From: an uncultured Marinobacter sp.
GTDB taxonomy: Bacteria; Pseudomonadota; Gammaproteobacteria; Pseudomonadales; Oleiphilaceae
Length of the DNA: 64,000 nt
Reading direction: 5' to 3'
Assembly: GCF_913055835.1 (NCBI RefSeq)
Contig: NZ_CAJXKQ010000001.1
Span: forward strand, 186,001 to 250,000
Below, one piece after another: positions 8,989 to 17,467 of this stretch. Numbering within the stretch: position 1 is the stretch's first letter; the number at the start of each line of letters is the position of its first letter. The translations under genes and the position numbers were made by a program. Below the pieces are notes generated by a model, which saw only the letters and a program-made list of their open reading frames with translations, was not told where the DNA came from and searched no databases.

Positions 8989-9427
8989 GGGTTGGATAGA
9001 TCGAGCGCGACAGGGTGGGCTCGCAGCCGACGACGCCACGGGCCTGTTTATGGGCATGGAGATACCAACGTTGGCCTGGTTCTGCAAATGTGGTTTTGCT
9101 CACGGCGAAGTCCGAATTTTCCATGGTTGCCGGAATGGGCGAGCCGTCGGCGTGGCGATATACACAGCTCACGCCGATGGTGAGCGCTGTGGCTGCCGGG
9201 AGCTCAACAAAGCCGTCCTCTCTTACATCCGGCTCCTCGCCGTTGATAGCGATGACCTTGAGACAGGGACCGTAATGCACCTTCTCGAGATCATCCAGGT
9301 ATTCGTTGAGACAATGACTGGCGCTGACGAAGACAATGTCGGCTTCAATCCCTTCCTGGTCGGAGGGCAGCGACTGGCATCCCTGAAGTAACAGTATCCC
9401 GAAAAACACGAGCAGGGTCTGTTTCAT
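8975..9427 (-). CDS. Predicted lipoprotein of unknown function
   Basis: A 150-residue protein that begins MKQTLLVFFGILLLQGC: a signal peptide with a lipobox LLQG-Cys17, so it should be lipid-anchored after cleavage. The residue after the Cys is Gln, not Asp, which favours outer-membrane sorting by the usual rule. The mature part has three further cysteines (in ASHCLNEYL, YGPCLKV and GVSCVYR) plus one in VVGCEP, and no domain I recognise. It sits 32 bases after the L,D-transpeptidase gene and overlaps the hydrolase downstream, so it probably belongs to the same transcript. Confidence 0.75.
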   Translation of the reverse strand: MKQTLLVFFGILLLQGCQSLPSDQEGIEADIVFVSASHCLNEYLDDLEKVHYGPCLKVIAINGEEPDVREDGFVELPAATALTIGVSCVYRHADGSPIPATMENSDFAVSKTTFAEPGQRWYLHAHKQARGVVGCEPTLSRSIYPTHDTD

Positions 9428-9459
9428 GATATCTCCTCAACTGGTGGGCGTGTCCTGTT

Positions 9460-11148
9460 TCAGAGTGTCGCCCGTTCCGGATTCGAGCCGGAGACCGGAG
9501 TATTGTAGCGAGTATCCCCTTCGGCGGTTCTCCGGAGCTGATCGATCAGGCGCGCATCGCGATTGTACAAATCATTGCGGAACTGCAGTCGCTCCTCGTT
9601 ATCCACCCATGAAGTCCAGTACTGGATATGCACAGGCACGGGTTTCGGGAGCACGACTGTCTCAGGTTCTGCCCCGGAAACCACCCGGTCAATCTTCTCC
9701 CGGGACCAGCCGGGCGCCGATGCCAGAAGCCGCTCCGCGAGATCAAAGGGTTGCTCCACCCGGATACAGCCAGAGCTGAATGACCTCTCGGCCCGGGCAA
9801 ACAGCCCGCGACCCGGCGTATCGTGCAGGTAAACATCATACTGGTTCGGAAACATGAACTTGACCTGTCCCAGGGCATTCTGGGGGCCTGGTTCCTGCAC
9901 CAGCTGGTACGGGAAGTTGTTCCGGTTCAGTGATGACCAGTCAACGTCCAACGGATCCACTTTTTCCCGGTCAGCGCCCCAGCCCCGGTAAACGCTGATA
10001 TTGAGTCGGGAAAGATAGTCCGGATCCCGGACAATCTGTGGCAACTGATCCTGAATCATCACTGTGCGTGGTACGGTCCAGGTGGGATTGAATACCAGAT
10101 ACCGGATGCGGTCGCTGAACACCGGGGTTTGACGGAAGGGCTGGCCCACGATCACCCGTTTGCGCAGCACTTCTTCCCCGTTTTCGACCATCTTCATGTC
10201 AAATCCGGCGATATTGACCAATACATAGGTGTCGCCCAGGGTTTCCGGCAGCCACCGCCAACGCTCGAGCGTGGCGTCAATCTGGCGCAGTCGTTCCACC
10301 GGCATCAGGTTAAGGGCCGTTACGGTGTCGCGCCCGATAAGACCATCGGATTCAAGACCATGTCGGGCCTGGAATCGTATCACCGCGGCTTCAAGTTCCT
10401 CATCGTAGCCAAGCGGATCGGCACCTGTATCAGTTTCCTGCGCAAGCTCTCCCAACAGAGAGAGTCTGCGGCGAATTTCACTCAGCCGCTCATCCCTGTC
10501 TCCGGGGCGAATGGTTGGGCGAGAGGCCAGAGGCAACCAGGGCTGGCCCAGCAATCTGGTCAGGTCCTGCCTTGCTGCCATCAACTTCCGGTAGGCGGGA
10601 TCGGATGGCCGCAACGAATCCAGCGTACCGGTGATATCCGAGCGCTCCAACGCATCCCTCAGAACGGATTCCATCTGGCGTTGGCGCCGATTGGCAGTCC
10701 ATTCGGCGTGAACCGTCTGTGGATTGACCTTGCCGACCAGCATGTGTGAGCTGAGCATCAGAAAGGCGTCAGAGAAAAGCAGGTCCAGATCGGCCCTCAG
10801 ATCCTCAGAGAAATCGCTCATGGGTCTGAGTGTCAGACCGGAAAGGATATCCGCGTGATAGTCAGCCGGGTTCAGGCCGTCATCGCTGGCTTGTTCAACC
10901 GAATCGATCAACTGCCTGCGAAGCTCGGCTGATTGCCATACCGGCTGGTATCCGTTGGCGCCATAAAAGGCCGACAGTGCCCCACGGGCCATTAACCTGT
11001 TTCCGAGCACCTGCACCGGGAACCCGGCCTCCATGGCCTCAATCCTGGAGACAATGGCTTCGTCTGCTGCCAGGCAGGTGGGTTGCCAGAGGGCGGCAAA
11101 CAGGGCAAGCAAACTCGTGGCGAGGTAACAACGTCTGATTCCATGCAT
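9460..11148 (-). CDS. Murein L,D-transpeptidase (YcbB/LdtD-like)
   Basis: A 562-residue secreted enzyme of the LdtD type, which makes 3-3 cross-links in peptidoglycan. The signal peptide ends near CLA; an N-terminal helical scaffold is followed by a peptidoglycan-binding repeat (LGYDEELEAAVIRFQARHG) and a YkuD catalytic domain. The active-site motif HDTPGRGLF...SSGCIRVEQP contains catalytic Cys461. The ATG at 11148 has GGAGAACACCC before it; an ATG six codons upstream lacks spacing for a ribosome site. Length and domain order match E. coli YcbB. It probably leads an operon with the lipoprotein, hydrolase and SelW-like genes. Confidence 0.92.
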   Translation of the reverse strand: MHGIRRCYLATSLLALFAALWQPTCLAADEAIVSRIEAMEAGFPVQVLGNRLMARGALSAFYGANGYQPVWQSAELRRQLIDSVEQASDDGLNPADYHADILSGLTLRPMSDFSEDLRADLDLLFSDAFLMLSSHMLVGKVNPQTVHAEWTANRRQRQMESVLRDALERSDITGTLDSLRPSDPAYRKLMAARQDLTRLLGQPWLPLASRPTIRPGDRDERLSEIRRRLSLLGELAQETDTGADPLGYDEELEAAVIRFQARHGLESDGLIGRDTVTALNLMPVERLRQIDATLERWRWLPETLGDTYVLVNIAGFDMKMVENGEEVLRKRVIVGQPFRQTPVFSDRIRYLVFNPTWTVPRTVMIQDQLPQIVRDPDYLSRLNISVYRGWGADREKVDPLDVDWSSLNRNNFPYQLVQEPGPQNALGQVKFMFPNQYDVYLHDTPGRGLFARAERSFSSGCIRVEQPFDLAERLLASAPGWSREKIDRVVSGAEPETVVLPKPVPVHIQYWTSWVDNEERLQFRNDLYNRDARLIDQLRRTAEGDTRYNTPVSGSNPERATL

Positions 11149-11213
11149 GGGTGTTCTCCACCTCATCCCTGAGAGGCATCAATGATGGTTGTAGGGTTAC
11201 CGCTATTATGATG

Positions 11214-12281
11214 CTACCACAGCGGCATTTGTTCCCCGCCAGGCCTCCGGAAAAGATCGGTTCGCAATGGTTCCTCCTCATGGAGATTCAGCCCCAGTCG
11301 ACGAGCCTTTTTGGTGAAACGCTGGCGAATCAGATCCGAATAGGGGCCCGTGCCCGTCATTCTGCGGCCGAAGGTGGCGTCGTAACTCTTGCCGCCCCGC
11401 AGGTCGCGCATCCGGTTCATCACATGCTCTGCCCTTTGCGGAAAATGCCGGTGCAACCAGTCCTGGAACAGCTCGTCCAGTTCGTGGGGTAATCGGAGCA
11501 TAATCCAGTTTGCACGGGTAGCGCCCGCGCCTGCAGCGGCTTCGAGAATGGACTCGATTTCGTGATCGTTGATGAAGGGGATCACCGGCCCAAGGATAAT
11601 CCCGGTTGGAATGCCGGCCGCCGAGAGTTGCCTGATCATCTTCAGGCGAGTGGCAGGAGCGGCTGTCCTTGGCTCCATGCGCCGTTTCAGATCGTTGCTG
11701 AGACTGGTGAGGCTGATACGCACAGAGCAGAGCCCCTCGGAGGCCATATCGGCGAGAAGATCAAGGTCCCGGAGAATGAGAGCACCCTTGGTAATGATCG
11801 ACACCGGGTGGTGGTACTCGGCAAGTACTTCCAGTACCTGGCGGGTGATTTTCTGATCCCGCTCAAGAGGCTGGTAGGCATCGGTATTTACGCCGAGGGC
11901 AATGGGCGAAACCCGGTAGCCGGGCTTGTCCAATTCTTCTCGCAGTTGCGCTGCAGCGTTCGGCTTTGCGATCAGCCGGGTCTCGAAATCCAGCCCTGGT
12001 GACATGTCCCAGTACGCATGGGTAGGGCGGGCAAAACAGTAGATACACGCGTGCTCGCAGCCGCGATAGGGGTTTATGGACTGATCAAAAGGTACATCCG
12101 GAGAGGTATTGCGGCTGATGATGGATCTTGCGGTTTCCTGAATGACTTCAGTGGCCAGGGTATCGGGATTCAGGTCGTCCTCGGGATCGTTATACCAGTC
12201 GGGGTCGACCTCACGGTCAGTAACAATCGGCTGGAAACGGTTGTGGGGGTTCAGGGCGGTGGCGCGAGTTTTCATGGGCAT
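11214..12281 (-). CDS. PA0069-type radical SAM protein (spore photoproduct lyase-like, COG1533)
   Basis: A 355-residue radical SAM enzyme. The cluster-binding motif is PYRGCEHACIYCFARPTH (Cys-x3-Cys-x2-Cys); downstream IALGVNTDAYQPLE and TKGALILRDLDLLADMA match the COG1533 family to which spore photoproduct lyase belongs. The biological reaction is not known. A near-ideal LexA box lies seven bases upstream of the ATG at 12281 (a second in-frame ATG is at 12275), so the gene is probably DNA-damage induced. I see no ribosome site, because the leader is occupied by the LexA dyad; the mRNA leader would be only about 25 bases. It follows the chemoreceptor gene but should have its own promoter. Confidence 0.9.
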   Translation of the reverse strand: MPMKTRATALNPHNRFQPIVTDREVDPDWYNDPEDDLNPDTLATEVIQETARSIISRNTSPDVPFDQSINPYRGCEHACIYCFARPTHAYWDMSPGLDFETRLIAKPNAAAQLREELDKPGYRVSPIALGVNTDAYQPLERDQKITRQVLEVLAEYHHPVSIITKGALILRDLDLLADMASEGLCSVRISLTSLSNDLKRRMEPRTAAPATRLKMIRQLSAAGIPTGIILGPVIPFINDHEIESILEAAAGAGATRANWIMLRLPHELDELFQDWLHRHFPQRAEHVMNRMRDLRGGKSYDATFGRRMTGTGPYSDLIRQRFTKKARRLGLNLHEEEPLRTDLFRRPGGEQMPLW

Positions 12282-12287
12282 ACCCGA

Positions 12288-12307
12288 TACTGTTTAAATG
12301 TACAGTA
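12288..12307. promoter_or_regulatory. LexA (SOS) box
   Basis: TACTGTTTAAATGTACAGTA fits the gammaproteobacterial LexA consensus CTGT-N8-ACAG, including the flanking TA/TA. It is embedded in a larger perfect dyad with 16-base arms (12278-12293 and 12302-12317). It sits directly downstream of a plausible promoter, where LexA binding would block transcription of the radical SAM gene. Confidence 0.85.
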
Positions 12308-12313
12308 TCGGGT

Positions 12314-12342
12314 ATGCTAACCGCTGTAATCCGCCTGCGCAA
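12314..12342 (-). promoter_or_regulatory. Probable promoter of the radical SAM gene
   Basis: On the minus strand TTGCGC (12342-12337) and TAGCAT (12319-12314) are separated by 17 bases and resemble sigma-70 -35 and -10 elements. Transcription would start around 12307, at the edge of the LexA box. Match to consensus is moderate. Confidence 0.4.
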
Positions 12343-12358
12343 CCGCTGTTTCAGCGAG

Positions 12359-14242
12359 TCAGAGCCGAAAGCCCTGGGAGGCCTGGGTCAACGCTGTTAC
12401 CTGGGACGAAAGTCGCTCGATATGGGCGTTGAGCTTTTGGCGGATATCCGCGGTTTCACGGGTGTGGCCGTGAATCTGCTCAACTTTCTGGGCGATTTCC
12501 TCGGTGGTGGTTGATATCCCCTCAACCGACGACACCACCTGGTTCATGTCCCCCGCCAGTTGTTGGATGGAGCTGGTGATCTGCTCGATCGAGTGAGCCG
12601 CCTCTTTTGAACTTTCCTCACCCTCGCCGGCGGACGTGAGGCCTTCTTTCATCAGTCCGGAAATCGCCTGGGTTTCACGGTTCAGTGACTCCACGATGTC
12701 GGCGATGCCGTTAGTGGCAGACACGGTTTTCTCTGCCAGAGACCGAACTTCGTCTGCCACGACAGAAAAGCCCCGCCCGGCCTCGCCGGCTCTTGCCGCC
12801 TCGATGGCGGCATTGAGAGCCAGCAGGTTGGTCTGCTCAGCGAGACCGTTAATGACGCCGACGATGGAGTTGACCTTCTCTCCGGTTTTGCTCAGCTGGC
12901 TAACCTGATCGTGGGTTTTCTGGATACGCTCGGCAAGTTCGGTCATGGTTCTGGCGCTGCGCCTGACCACCTCGGCACCGGAATGGGCGGCCCCGTTGGC
13001 GCTCTGAACCGCGTCATTGACCGATTGGGTGTACTGGGCAATATCCACTGCGGTGTGGGAGATCTCCTGAACCGCCGTCGCCGTTTGCTCGGTTTCATCC
13101 TCGACCTGTTCGCCGTTTGTGCCCATCTGATCGATCAGTGCGTCCAGTTCGGTCTGAAGCACTGACAGGGTTCGATTACCCTCGACCACCTGGCCGATAA
13201 CGTCCGAGACATCATCGAGCATTTTGTTGGCCGCCAGGCCCAGGCGATTGAATTCATCGTTCGGATTGCGGCCCGGCTCGAGGCGTTGGCTGAGGTCTCC
13301 GCCAGCAACCCGGGTCAGCAGGTTTACTGTTTCATTGAGTCGCCTGACCAGGGTGCTGGAGGCCGTTGTAAGTGTTAGTACAAGGATGACGACGACCGCG
13401 GCCGCGGTTGCAACGATGAGCCACGTTGAGGCTGTCCTGGCTGAGTCAGCCTGTTCGCTCATTGCCACAATAATCTCCCGGCGGAGCAGGGTGTTCTGTT
13501 CAGAGATCAGGTCCCTGATTCGAGCTCCGGCGCCTGCGAGCTGGTTCTCAATGGCGGATAGATCCGCGATCAGCGTCTCGGCATCGGAAAAGGCATCGTC
13601 GAACGCCTGTACCGCCTGGCCAATGTCGATTTCCTGCCAATCCATCTCCTTGACGGTGGTCTGCATCCGCTCCAATGCTTCCCGTGTGGCCTCGGCATAG
13701 GTAGCGTCGAAGGTTGCCAGATAATCGCGGTAGGTGGACGCGATGGTGTTGATGTCGTCGTTGAAGATCGAGATGCTGATTTGCCGAAGCCTCTCATCAA
13801 TGGCACTGGACATCGTTGCTCTCAGACCATCCGACGGCGTGAGCCCGAGTTGCTCGTTCAGGGCCAGCCATTGCGTGCGAAGTCGGGTATACTCCGCAAC
13901 CTGTTTGTGGATTTGTTGTGCCGTGGTCTTTACGGCGTCGCCCGGGAGGGTTTGCGCTGATTCATTGAGTGCCGATGACTGGGTGGCCAGTGACGCCAGC
14001 CTCTCCTGATAGGTTTCAACCTGGTTTGGCTCCAGGCTTTCGCTCATTCTCTCGAGGCCCAGCCAGTCGTTCAGCAGGGTGAGGGATGCTGATTCGTAGG
14101 CTCTCGCTTCGCTTTGGGCCTCGTACGCGTCCGATACCCTGCCAAGCCCGCTCAGTGATGCCAGTGTGGCAATGGCCAGGCCAATCAGTGTGGCAACAAT
14201 CAACAACAGGAACTTCTGTTTCCATGACAGGGCCATTCTCAT
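12359..14242 (-). CDS. Methyl-accepting chemotaxis protein
   Basis: A 627-residue chemoreceptor. A first membrane segment (about residues 8-30) is followed by a roughly 240-residue, largely helical sensor region, a second membrane segment near 268-292 ([19 protein letters not shown]), a HAMP domain and a cytoplasmic signalling domain. The hairpin tip [19 protein letters not shown] and [15 protein letters not shown] are fully conserved. No C-terminal pentapeptide for methyltransferase tethering is seen (it ends SQGFRL). GGAGGATGAGA precedes the ATG. It stands alone, outside any che cluster. Ligand unknown. Confidence 0.95.
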   Translation of the reverse strand: MRMALSWKQKFLLLIVATLIGLAIATLASLSGLGRVSDAYEAQSEARAYESASLTLLNDWLGLERMSESLEPNQVETYQERLASLATQSSALNESAQTLPGDAVKTTAQQIHKQVAEYTRLRTQWLALNEQLGLTPSDGLRATMSSAIDERLRQISISIFNDDINTIASTYRDYLATFDATYAEATREALERMQTTVKEMDWQEIDIGQAVQAFDDAFSDAETLIADLSAIENQLAGAGARIRDLISEQNTLLRREIIVAMSEQADSARTASTWLIVATAAAVVVILVLTLTTASSTLVRRLNETVNLLTRVAGGDLSQRLEPGRNPNDEFNRLGLAANKMLDDVSDVIGQVVEGNRTLSVLQTELDALIDQMGTNGEQVEDETEQTATAVQEISHTAVDIAQYTQSVNDAVQSANGAAHSGAEVVRRSARTMTELAERIQKTHDQVSQLSKTGEKVNSIVGVINGLAEQTNLLALNAAIEAARAGEAGRGFSVVADEVRSLAEKTVSATNGIADIVESLNRETQAISGLMKEGLTSAGEGEESSKEAAHSIEQITSSIQQLAGDMNQVVSSVEGISTTTEEIAQKVEQIHGHTRETADIRQKLNAHIERLSSQVTALTQASQGFRL

Positions 14243-14332
14243 CCTCCGGAAAATGTTATTTTTCTTCGCAAATAGCTGAGTTTAGACCAGTTCCGGACAA
14301 ACGACGGCCCTTTTGACGACAACCGGGAATCC

Positions 14333-15109
14333 ATGTCTGATCTCGCAATTTACCAATACCTGCTGATTGCACTGATTTTCGTCTGGAGTGGTTTTGTCCG
14401 TTCCGGGCTGGGATTTGGCGGCGCCGTTCTGTCCCTGCCATTCCTGCTGCTGGTTCTGGATCAACCGTTGGTCTTTTTGCCGATTATTGCTGTGCATCTT
14501 CTGGTGTTTTCTTCGCTGACCATCTGGATGAACAACCGCAGAGGGTCGGGTGAGCAACGTCAGGCGGGAACGGGAACCGTCGACTGGCAATACCTCTGGC
14601 GAATTCTCGGCATCATGATCGTGCCCAAACTGATTGGCGTTTTCGGCCTGATCACCATGCCCTCTGACATCCTCAGTGCCATCATCTTTGTAATCGTGGC
14701 GCTCTATTCGGTCTCGTACATCATCAATCGCCCGTTTCGAAGTGGCAGTAAAACGGTGGATGCGATATTCCTGATGGTGGGGGGATACATCAGCGGCACG
14801 TCCCTGATCGGCGCGCCTCTGATCATAGCCGTGGCAGCCCAGCATTTGCCCAAAGAGAAACTCAGGGATACTTTGTTTGCGCTATGGTTCATTCTGGTGC
14901 TGATCAAGATGGCCGCTTTCGTCTGGGCTGGCGTTGATCTTCAACTTATCCACCACCTCTGGCTGCTGCCCTGTGCCGCGGTGGGCCATGTCATCGGGCT
15001 TTACGCTCACGATCGGATTCTCCAGGCAGAGACTCCGGTCTTCTTCCGATTGCTGGGTACGGTGCTGCTGCTGGTGAGCAGCATCGGGATTGTCAGCGTC
15101 TTGTGGTAA
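14333..15109 (+). CDS. TSUP-family (TauE/SafE) transporter
   Basis: A 258-residue membrane protein with about eight hydrophobic segments and the TSUP features: SGFVRSGLGFGGAVLSLPFLLL in the first half and the weaker repeat ISGTSLIGAPLIIAVAAQ in the second. Family members move sulfite, sulfoacetate or other small organic anions across the inner membrane. It is divergent from the chemoreceptor (90-base gap) and convergent with the AbiTii-like gene. A small GC hairpin (GCGGGC-TTCA-GCCCGC, 15118-15133) just after the stop may help termination for both convergent genes. Substrate cannot be assigned. Confidence 0.88.
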   Translation: MSDLAIYQYLLIALIFVWSGFVRSGLGFGGAVLSLPFLLLVLDQPLVFLPIIAVHLLVFSSLTIWMNNRRGSGEQRQAGTGTVDWQYLWRILGIMIVPKLIGVFGLITMPSDILSAIIFVIVALYSVSYIINRPFRSGSKTVDAIFLMVGGYISGTSLIGAPLIIAVAAQHLPKEKLRDTLFALWFILVLIKMAAFVWAGVDLQLIHHLWLLPCAAVGHVIGLYAHDRILQAETPVFFRLLGTVLLLVSSIGIVSVLW

Positions 15110-15124
15110 GCGGGGCGGCGGGCT

Positions 15125-15790
15125 TCAGCCCGCGCGTCCGAATACCCTCTCGAAGAATCCAACCTCCCGCACGTCCGGTATCGGGAGGTTGTCGACTTCT
15201 TCCATGGCCCGGCGCCAGAACTTCTCGGGTTCATCAAGGTGGGCCACTTTGGCCCGCTCGTCCGGGCTGTAGTGGTTGTGCTCCCCGGCAATGCCCTCGG
15301 CCATAAGTTCCTGGGTCCAGAGATAGATGGCGGCGCGGACGGTTCTCAGCAGTCGGCAGTAAACCTCACGGCTCAGGTTGATGGCCAGCTCGGCCGTGAG
15401 GTTGATCTGTTTCTGCAGCACGGCCATCTCGTCTTTTTCCAGCAATAACCGGTTGCCGTTGCCTTTCTTGCAATTCACACAGACTTTCTCCAGGGCTTTT
15501 ACTCCCTCGAGAAGATCCAGGTATCCGAACTCTTCCTTTTGCTGATCGTCCACTGGTGCGGGAATCCAGCCATACTGGGGGGATTTGGCAACGATGTGCC
15601 CGTGCAACCCGCGGCGGTAGGGCGGCGCGGCCGCAACATCCTGGTAACCGTCAAATTCGGTACGCAGCCAAGCGGCCATTTTTCGATGGCGAAGCATCAT
15701 GGCGAGAGTGATGGCCGAGGGCATGATCTCCTCGAGCAGGTCCGCAGAATCCCGTGTGCGCTCGTCGAGGTGGTTAACGGATGTTGACAT
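15125..15790 (-). CDS. AbiTii-domain-like protein
   Basis: A 221-residue cytoplasmic protein. Residues 12-105 resemble the AbiTii domain: a helix DLLEEIMPSAITLAMMLR, a WLRTEFDGY segment (AbiTii proteins read W-x-x-x-E-L-x-G-Y), a YRR segment and YGWIPAPV. The C-terminal half has CYCRLLRT-like helices ending in YLWTQELMAEGI, matching the position of the family's conserved ILxWALxLExxGI helix. A CxxC (Cys104, Cys107) is present. The ATG at 15790 is supported by GAGGAGGAAAA upstream. AbiTii is named after a lactococcal phage-abortive-infection protein; the function of stand-alone relatives is unproven. No other defence gene is adjacent. My match is from memory of the family pattern, not a search. 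Confidence 0.68.
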   Translation of the reverse strand: MSTSVNHLDERTRDSADLLEEIMPSAITLAMMLRHRKMAAWLRTEFDGYQDVAAAPPYRRGLHGHIVAKSPQYGWIPAPVDDQQKEEFGYLDLLEGVKALEKVCVNCKKGNGNRLLLEKDEMAVLQKQINLTAELAINLSREVYCRLLRTVRAAIYLWTQELMAEGIAGEHNHYSPDERAKVAHLDEPEKFWRRAMEEVDNLPIPDVREVGFFERVFGRAG

Positions 15791-15981
15791 TTTTCCTCCT
15801 CGGCAACGGGCTTCCCGATGATTCATCCCGTTGTCCGTTTGTTGTTTTTGGTGTTCGGCGGTTGTATCTGGCATTGCCGGTGACTAAAAAGTAGTCAGAT
15901 AATGCTGGAGGCGCCGTTGTAAAAAAGTTACTGCTTTGTAACGGCCGGTAAGCAGCCGAACCATGGGATGGGAGAAAAGCA

Positions 15982-16638
15982 ATGAATTGGGACAATGGCT
16001 TTGAATCACAGAGAGCTTCCATGGTGGATTATCAGCTTCGTGCCCGTGGCATCGAGTCGCCACTGGTGCTTGAGGCCATGGGCCGGGTGGCACGGGAACA
16101 GTTCGTGCCCGGGCGCATGCGCGATTGCGCCTACGATGATGGCCCGCTCCCTATCGGGGCAGGGCAGACTATCTCACAGCCATACATCGTGGCGCTGATG
16201 ACGGAAGCTCTGGATCTGAAGGGCGGGGAAAAGGTTCTCGATATCGGTACCGGTTCTGGCTATGCGGCCGCTGTTTTGGGGTGTATTGCCGCCAAAGTGT
16301 TCAGCATTGAACGAATTCAGGAACTGGCAGATCGCGCTGCCCGTACACTTGCCGCCGAGGGTTTTGACAATGTTGAGGTTCGCTGTGGCGACGGCACGAT
16401 GGGTTGGCCGGAGCACCAGCCCTATGATGGTATCGTCGTGGCTGCTGGCGCACCGGCGGTACCGGATTCATTGAAACATCAACTGGCGGTTGGCGGGCAT
16501 CTGGTCATTCCCGTGGGCTCGGAGCACGCGGTGCAGTCGTTGATGCGCGTTACCCGTTTGGCGGAGGATGAATTCAGCACTGAGGACCTTGGCGGTGTGC
16601 GGTTTGTTCCCCTGCTCGGCGAGCAGGGGTGGTCATAA
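15982..16638 (+). CDS. pcm: Protein-L-isoaspartate O-methyltransferase
   Basis: A 218-residue SAM-dependent enzyme that methylates isoaspartyl residues in aged proteins so they can be repaired. It shows RGI (start of the fold), AYDDGPLPIGAGQTISQPYIVALMTE (substrate loop, split across residues 52-77), the SAM loop VLDIGTGSGYAAAVLG near 84-99 and DGIVVAAGAPAVP. Length is standard. Unlike many gammaproteobacteria, surE, truD and nlpD/rpoS are not next to it; here it stands alone between an AbiTii-like gene and the convergent DUF1338 gene. A perfect GC stem, CCCCTGCTC-GGC-GAGCAGGGG (16609-16629), is coded in its last residues and might act as part of a terminator. Confidence 0.95.
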   Translation: MNWDNGFESQRASMVDYQLRARGIESPLVLEAMGRVAREQFVPGRMRDCAYDDGPLPIGAGQTISQPYIVALMTEALDLKGGEKVLDIGTGSGYAAAVLGCIAAKVFSIERIQELADRAARTLAAEGFDNVEVRCGDGTMGWPEHQPYDGIVVAAGAPAVPDSLKHQLAVGGHLVIPVGSEHAVQSLMRVTRLAEDEFSTEDLGGVRFVPLLGEQGWS

Positions 16639-16660
16639 CTGCCGGGCCTGAGGGGATGAA

Positions 16661-17467
16661 TCAGCTGCCGGAGTTTGTGCTTTCAAAGATCTTGTCGGCT
16701 GAGGCCGCCACGAAACCCGAGTAAAGCTGGCCATCCGGCTTCGGGTACCTCAGGGCAAATTCATAGAAACAGCTGGGTATGGTCACGGTCTGGTCGGAAA
16801 AGGTAACCGGTACCCGATCGGCCATGGTTGATGATTGCTCCAGCAGGTCTGCCGGCGAGCCCTTCACCTCTCCACCTGATGCATTGACCGTATAGCCGTG
16901 ATCTTTCAGCAGTTGGTTGATTTCCGGCACCGAGCGGAACTGGTCCAGGTGGTTGATGCTGACCGTGAAATGGTTCGCGCGATACCCCCAGGCGGCCATC
17001 CAGGCAGCGTATTCGCTCTCCTGCATCAGCTCGCGATAGGTTTCGTAATCAATATCCCAATGGCGCCCGGAATACAGAAAATCATCGGCAGCAACCGCTT
17101 CCGGCCTTACCTGCCCAACAAGGCGTTTCACCACAGACTGTAGCTCCGGTGAACATTGCTCCACCAGCAGCTCGGAGATGAAAACCTTGGGAAGCTCCCG
17201 GGAGGGATGCTCATAGTGCCTGGCATAAAGCTTTTTGGCCTCGAAATGGTATTCACCACCCTGAAGGTAACCGAGGCTCAGAAAGTGCTCGGCCAGGGCG
17301 TCCAGGCGAACCGGGTCCAGATTGAAGGTGCGAAGCGCAATATGGTCGTTGACGATGGCCTGTCCCTCTTCGGCGCCCAGGATCTTGTGGATGCGCTCGG
17401 CAGAGGGGGTCACCTGCCGGTAAGATTCCCAGAGCTGCGCAAACAGGGTGTCCGGATCAGTATGCAT
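16661..17467 (-). CDS. DUF1338 protein, 2-oxoadipate dioxygenase/decarboxylase (HglS)-like
   Basis: A 268-residue protein with the vicinal-oxygen-chelate-type DUF1338 fold. HglS in Pseudomonas converts 2-oxoadipate to 2-hydroxyglutarate with Fe(II) and O2 in lysine breakdown. The metal triad appears intact: His42 in VNDHIALRTF, His166 in YRANHFTVSINH and Glu236 in CFYEFALRYP. The protein is clearly shorter than HglS/YdcJ (about 450 residues), so it belongs to a short subgroup whose substrate may differ. Its ATG overlaps the astA stop by 11 bases, pointing to translational coupling with arginine catabolism. Confidence 0.85.
   Translation of the reverse strand: MHTDPDTLFAQLWESYRQVTPSAERIHKILGAEEGQAIVNDHIALRTFNLDPVRLDALAEHFLSLGYLQGGEYHFEAKKLYARHYEHPSRELPKVFISELLVEQCSPELQSVVKRLVGQVRPEAVAADDFLYSGRHWDIDYETYRELMQESEYAAWMAAWGYRANHFTVSINHLDQFRSVPEINQLLKDHGYTVNASGGEVKGSPADLLEQSSTMADRVPVTFSDQTVTIPSCFYEFALRYPKPDGQLYSGFVAASADKIFESTNSGS

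Noticed and set aside
14243..14332. A possible sigma-28 promoter before the chemoreceptor gene
   Set aside because: The best match (TCAAAAGG-N11-TCCGGAAC) shares only a few positions with the consensus, unlike the near-perfect one at 36763.
16609..16629. Perfect 9-bp GC hairpin at the end of pcm as an intrinsic terminator
   Set aside because: It is coding (last residues of Pcm) and no T-run follows; mentioned under pcm only.
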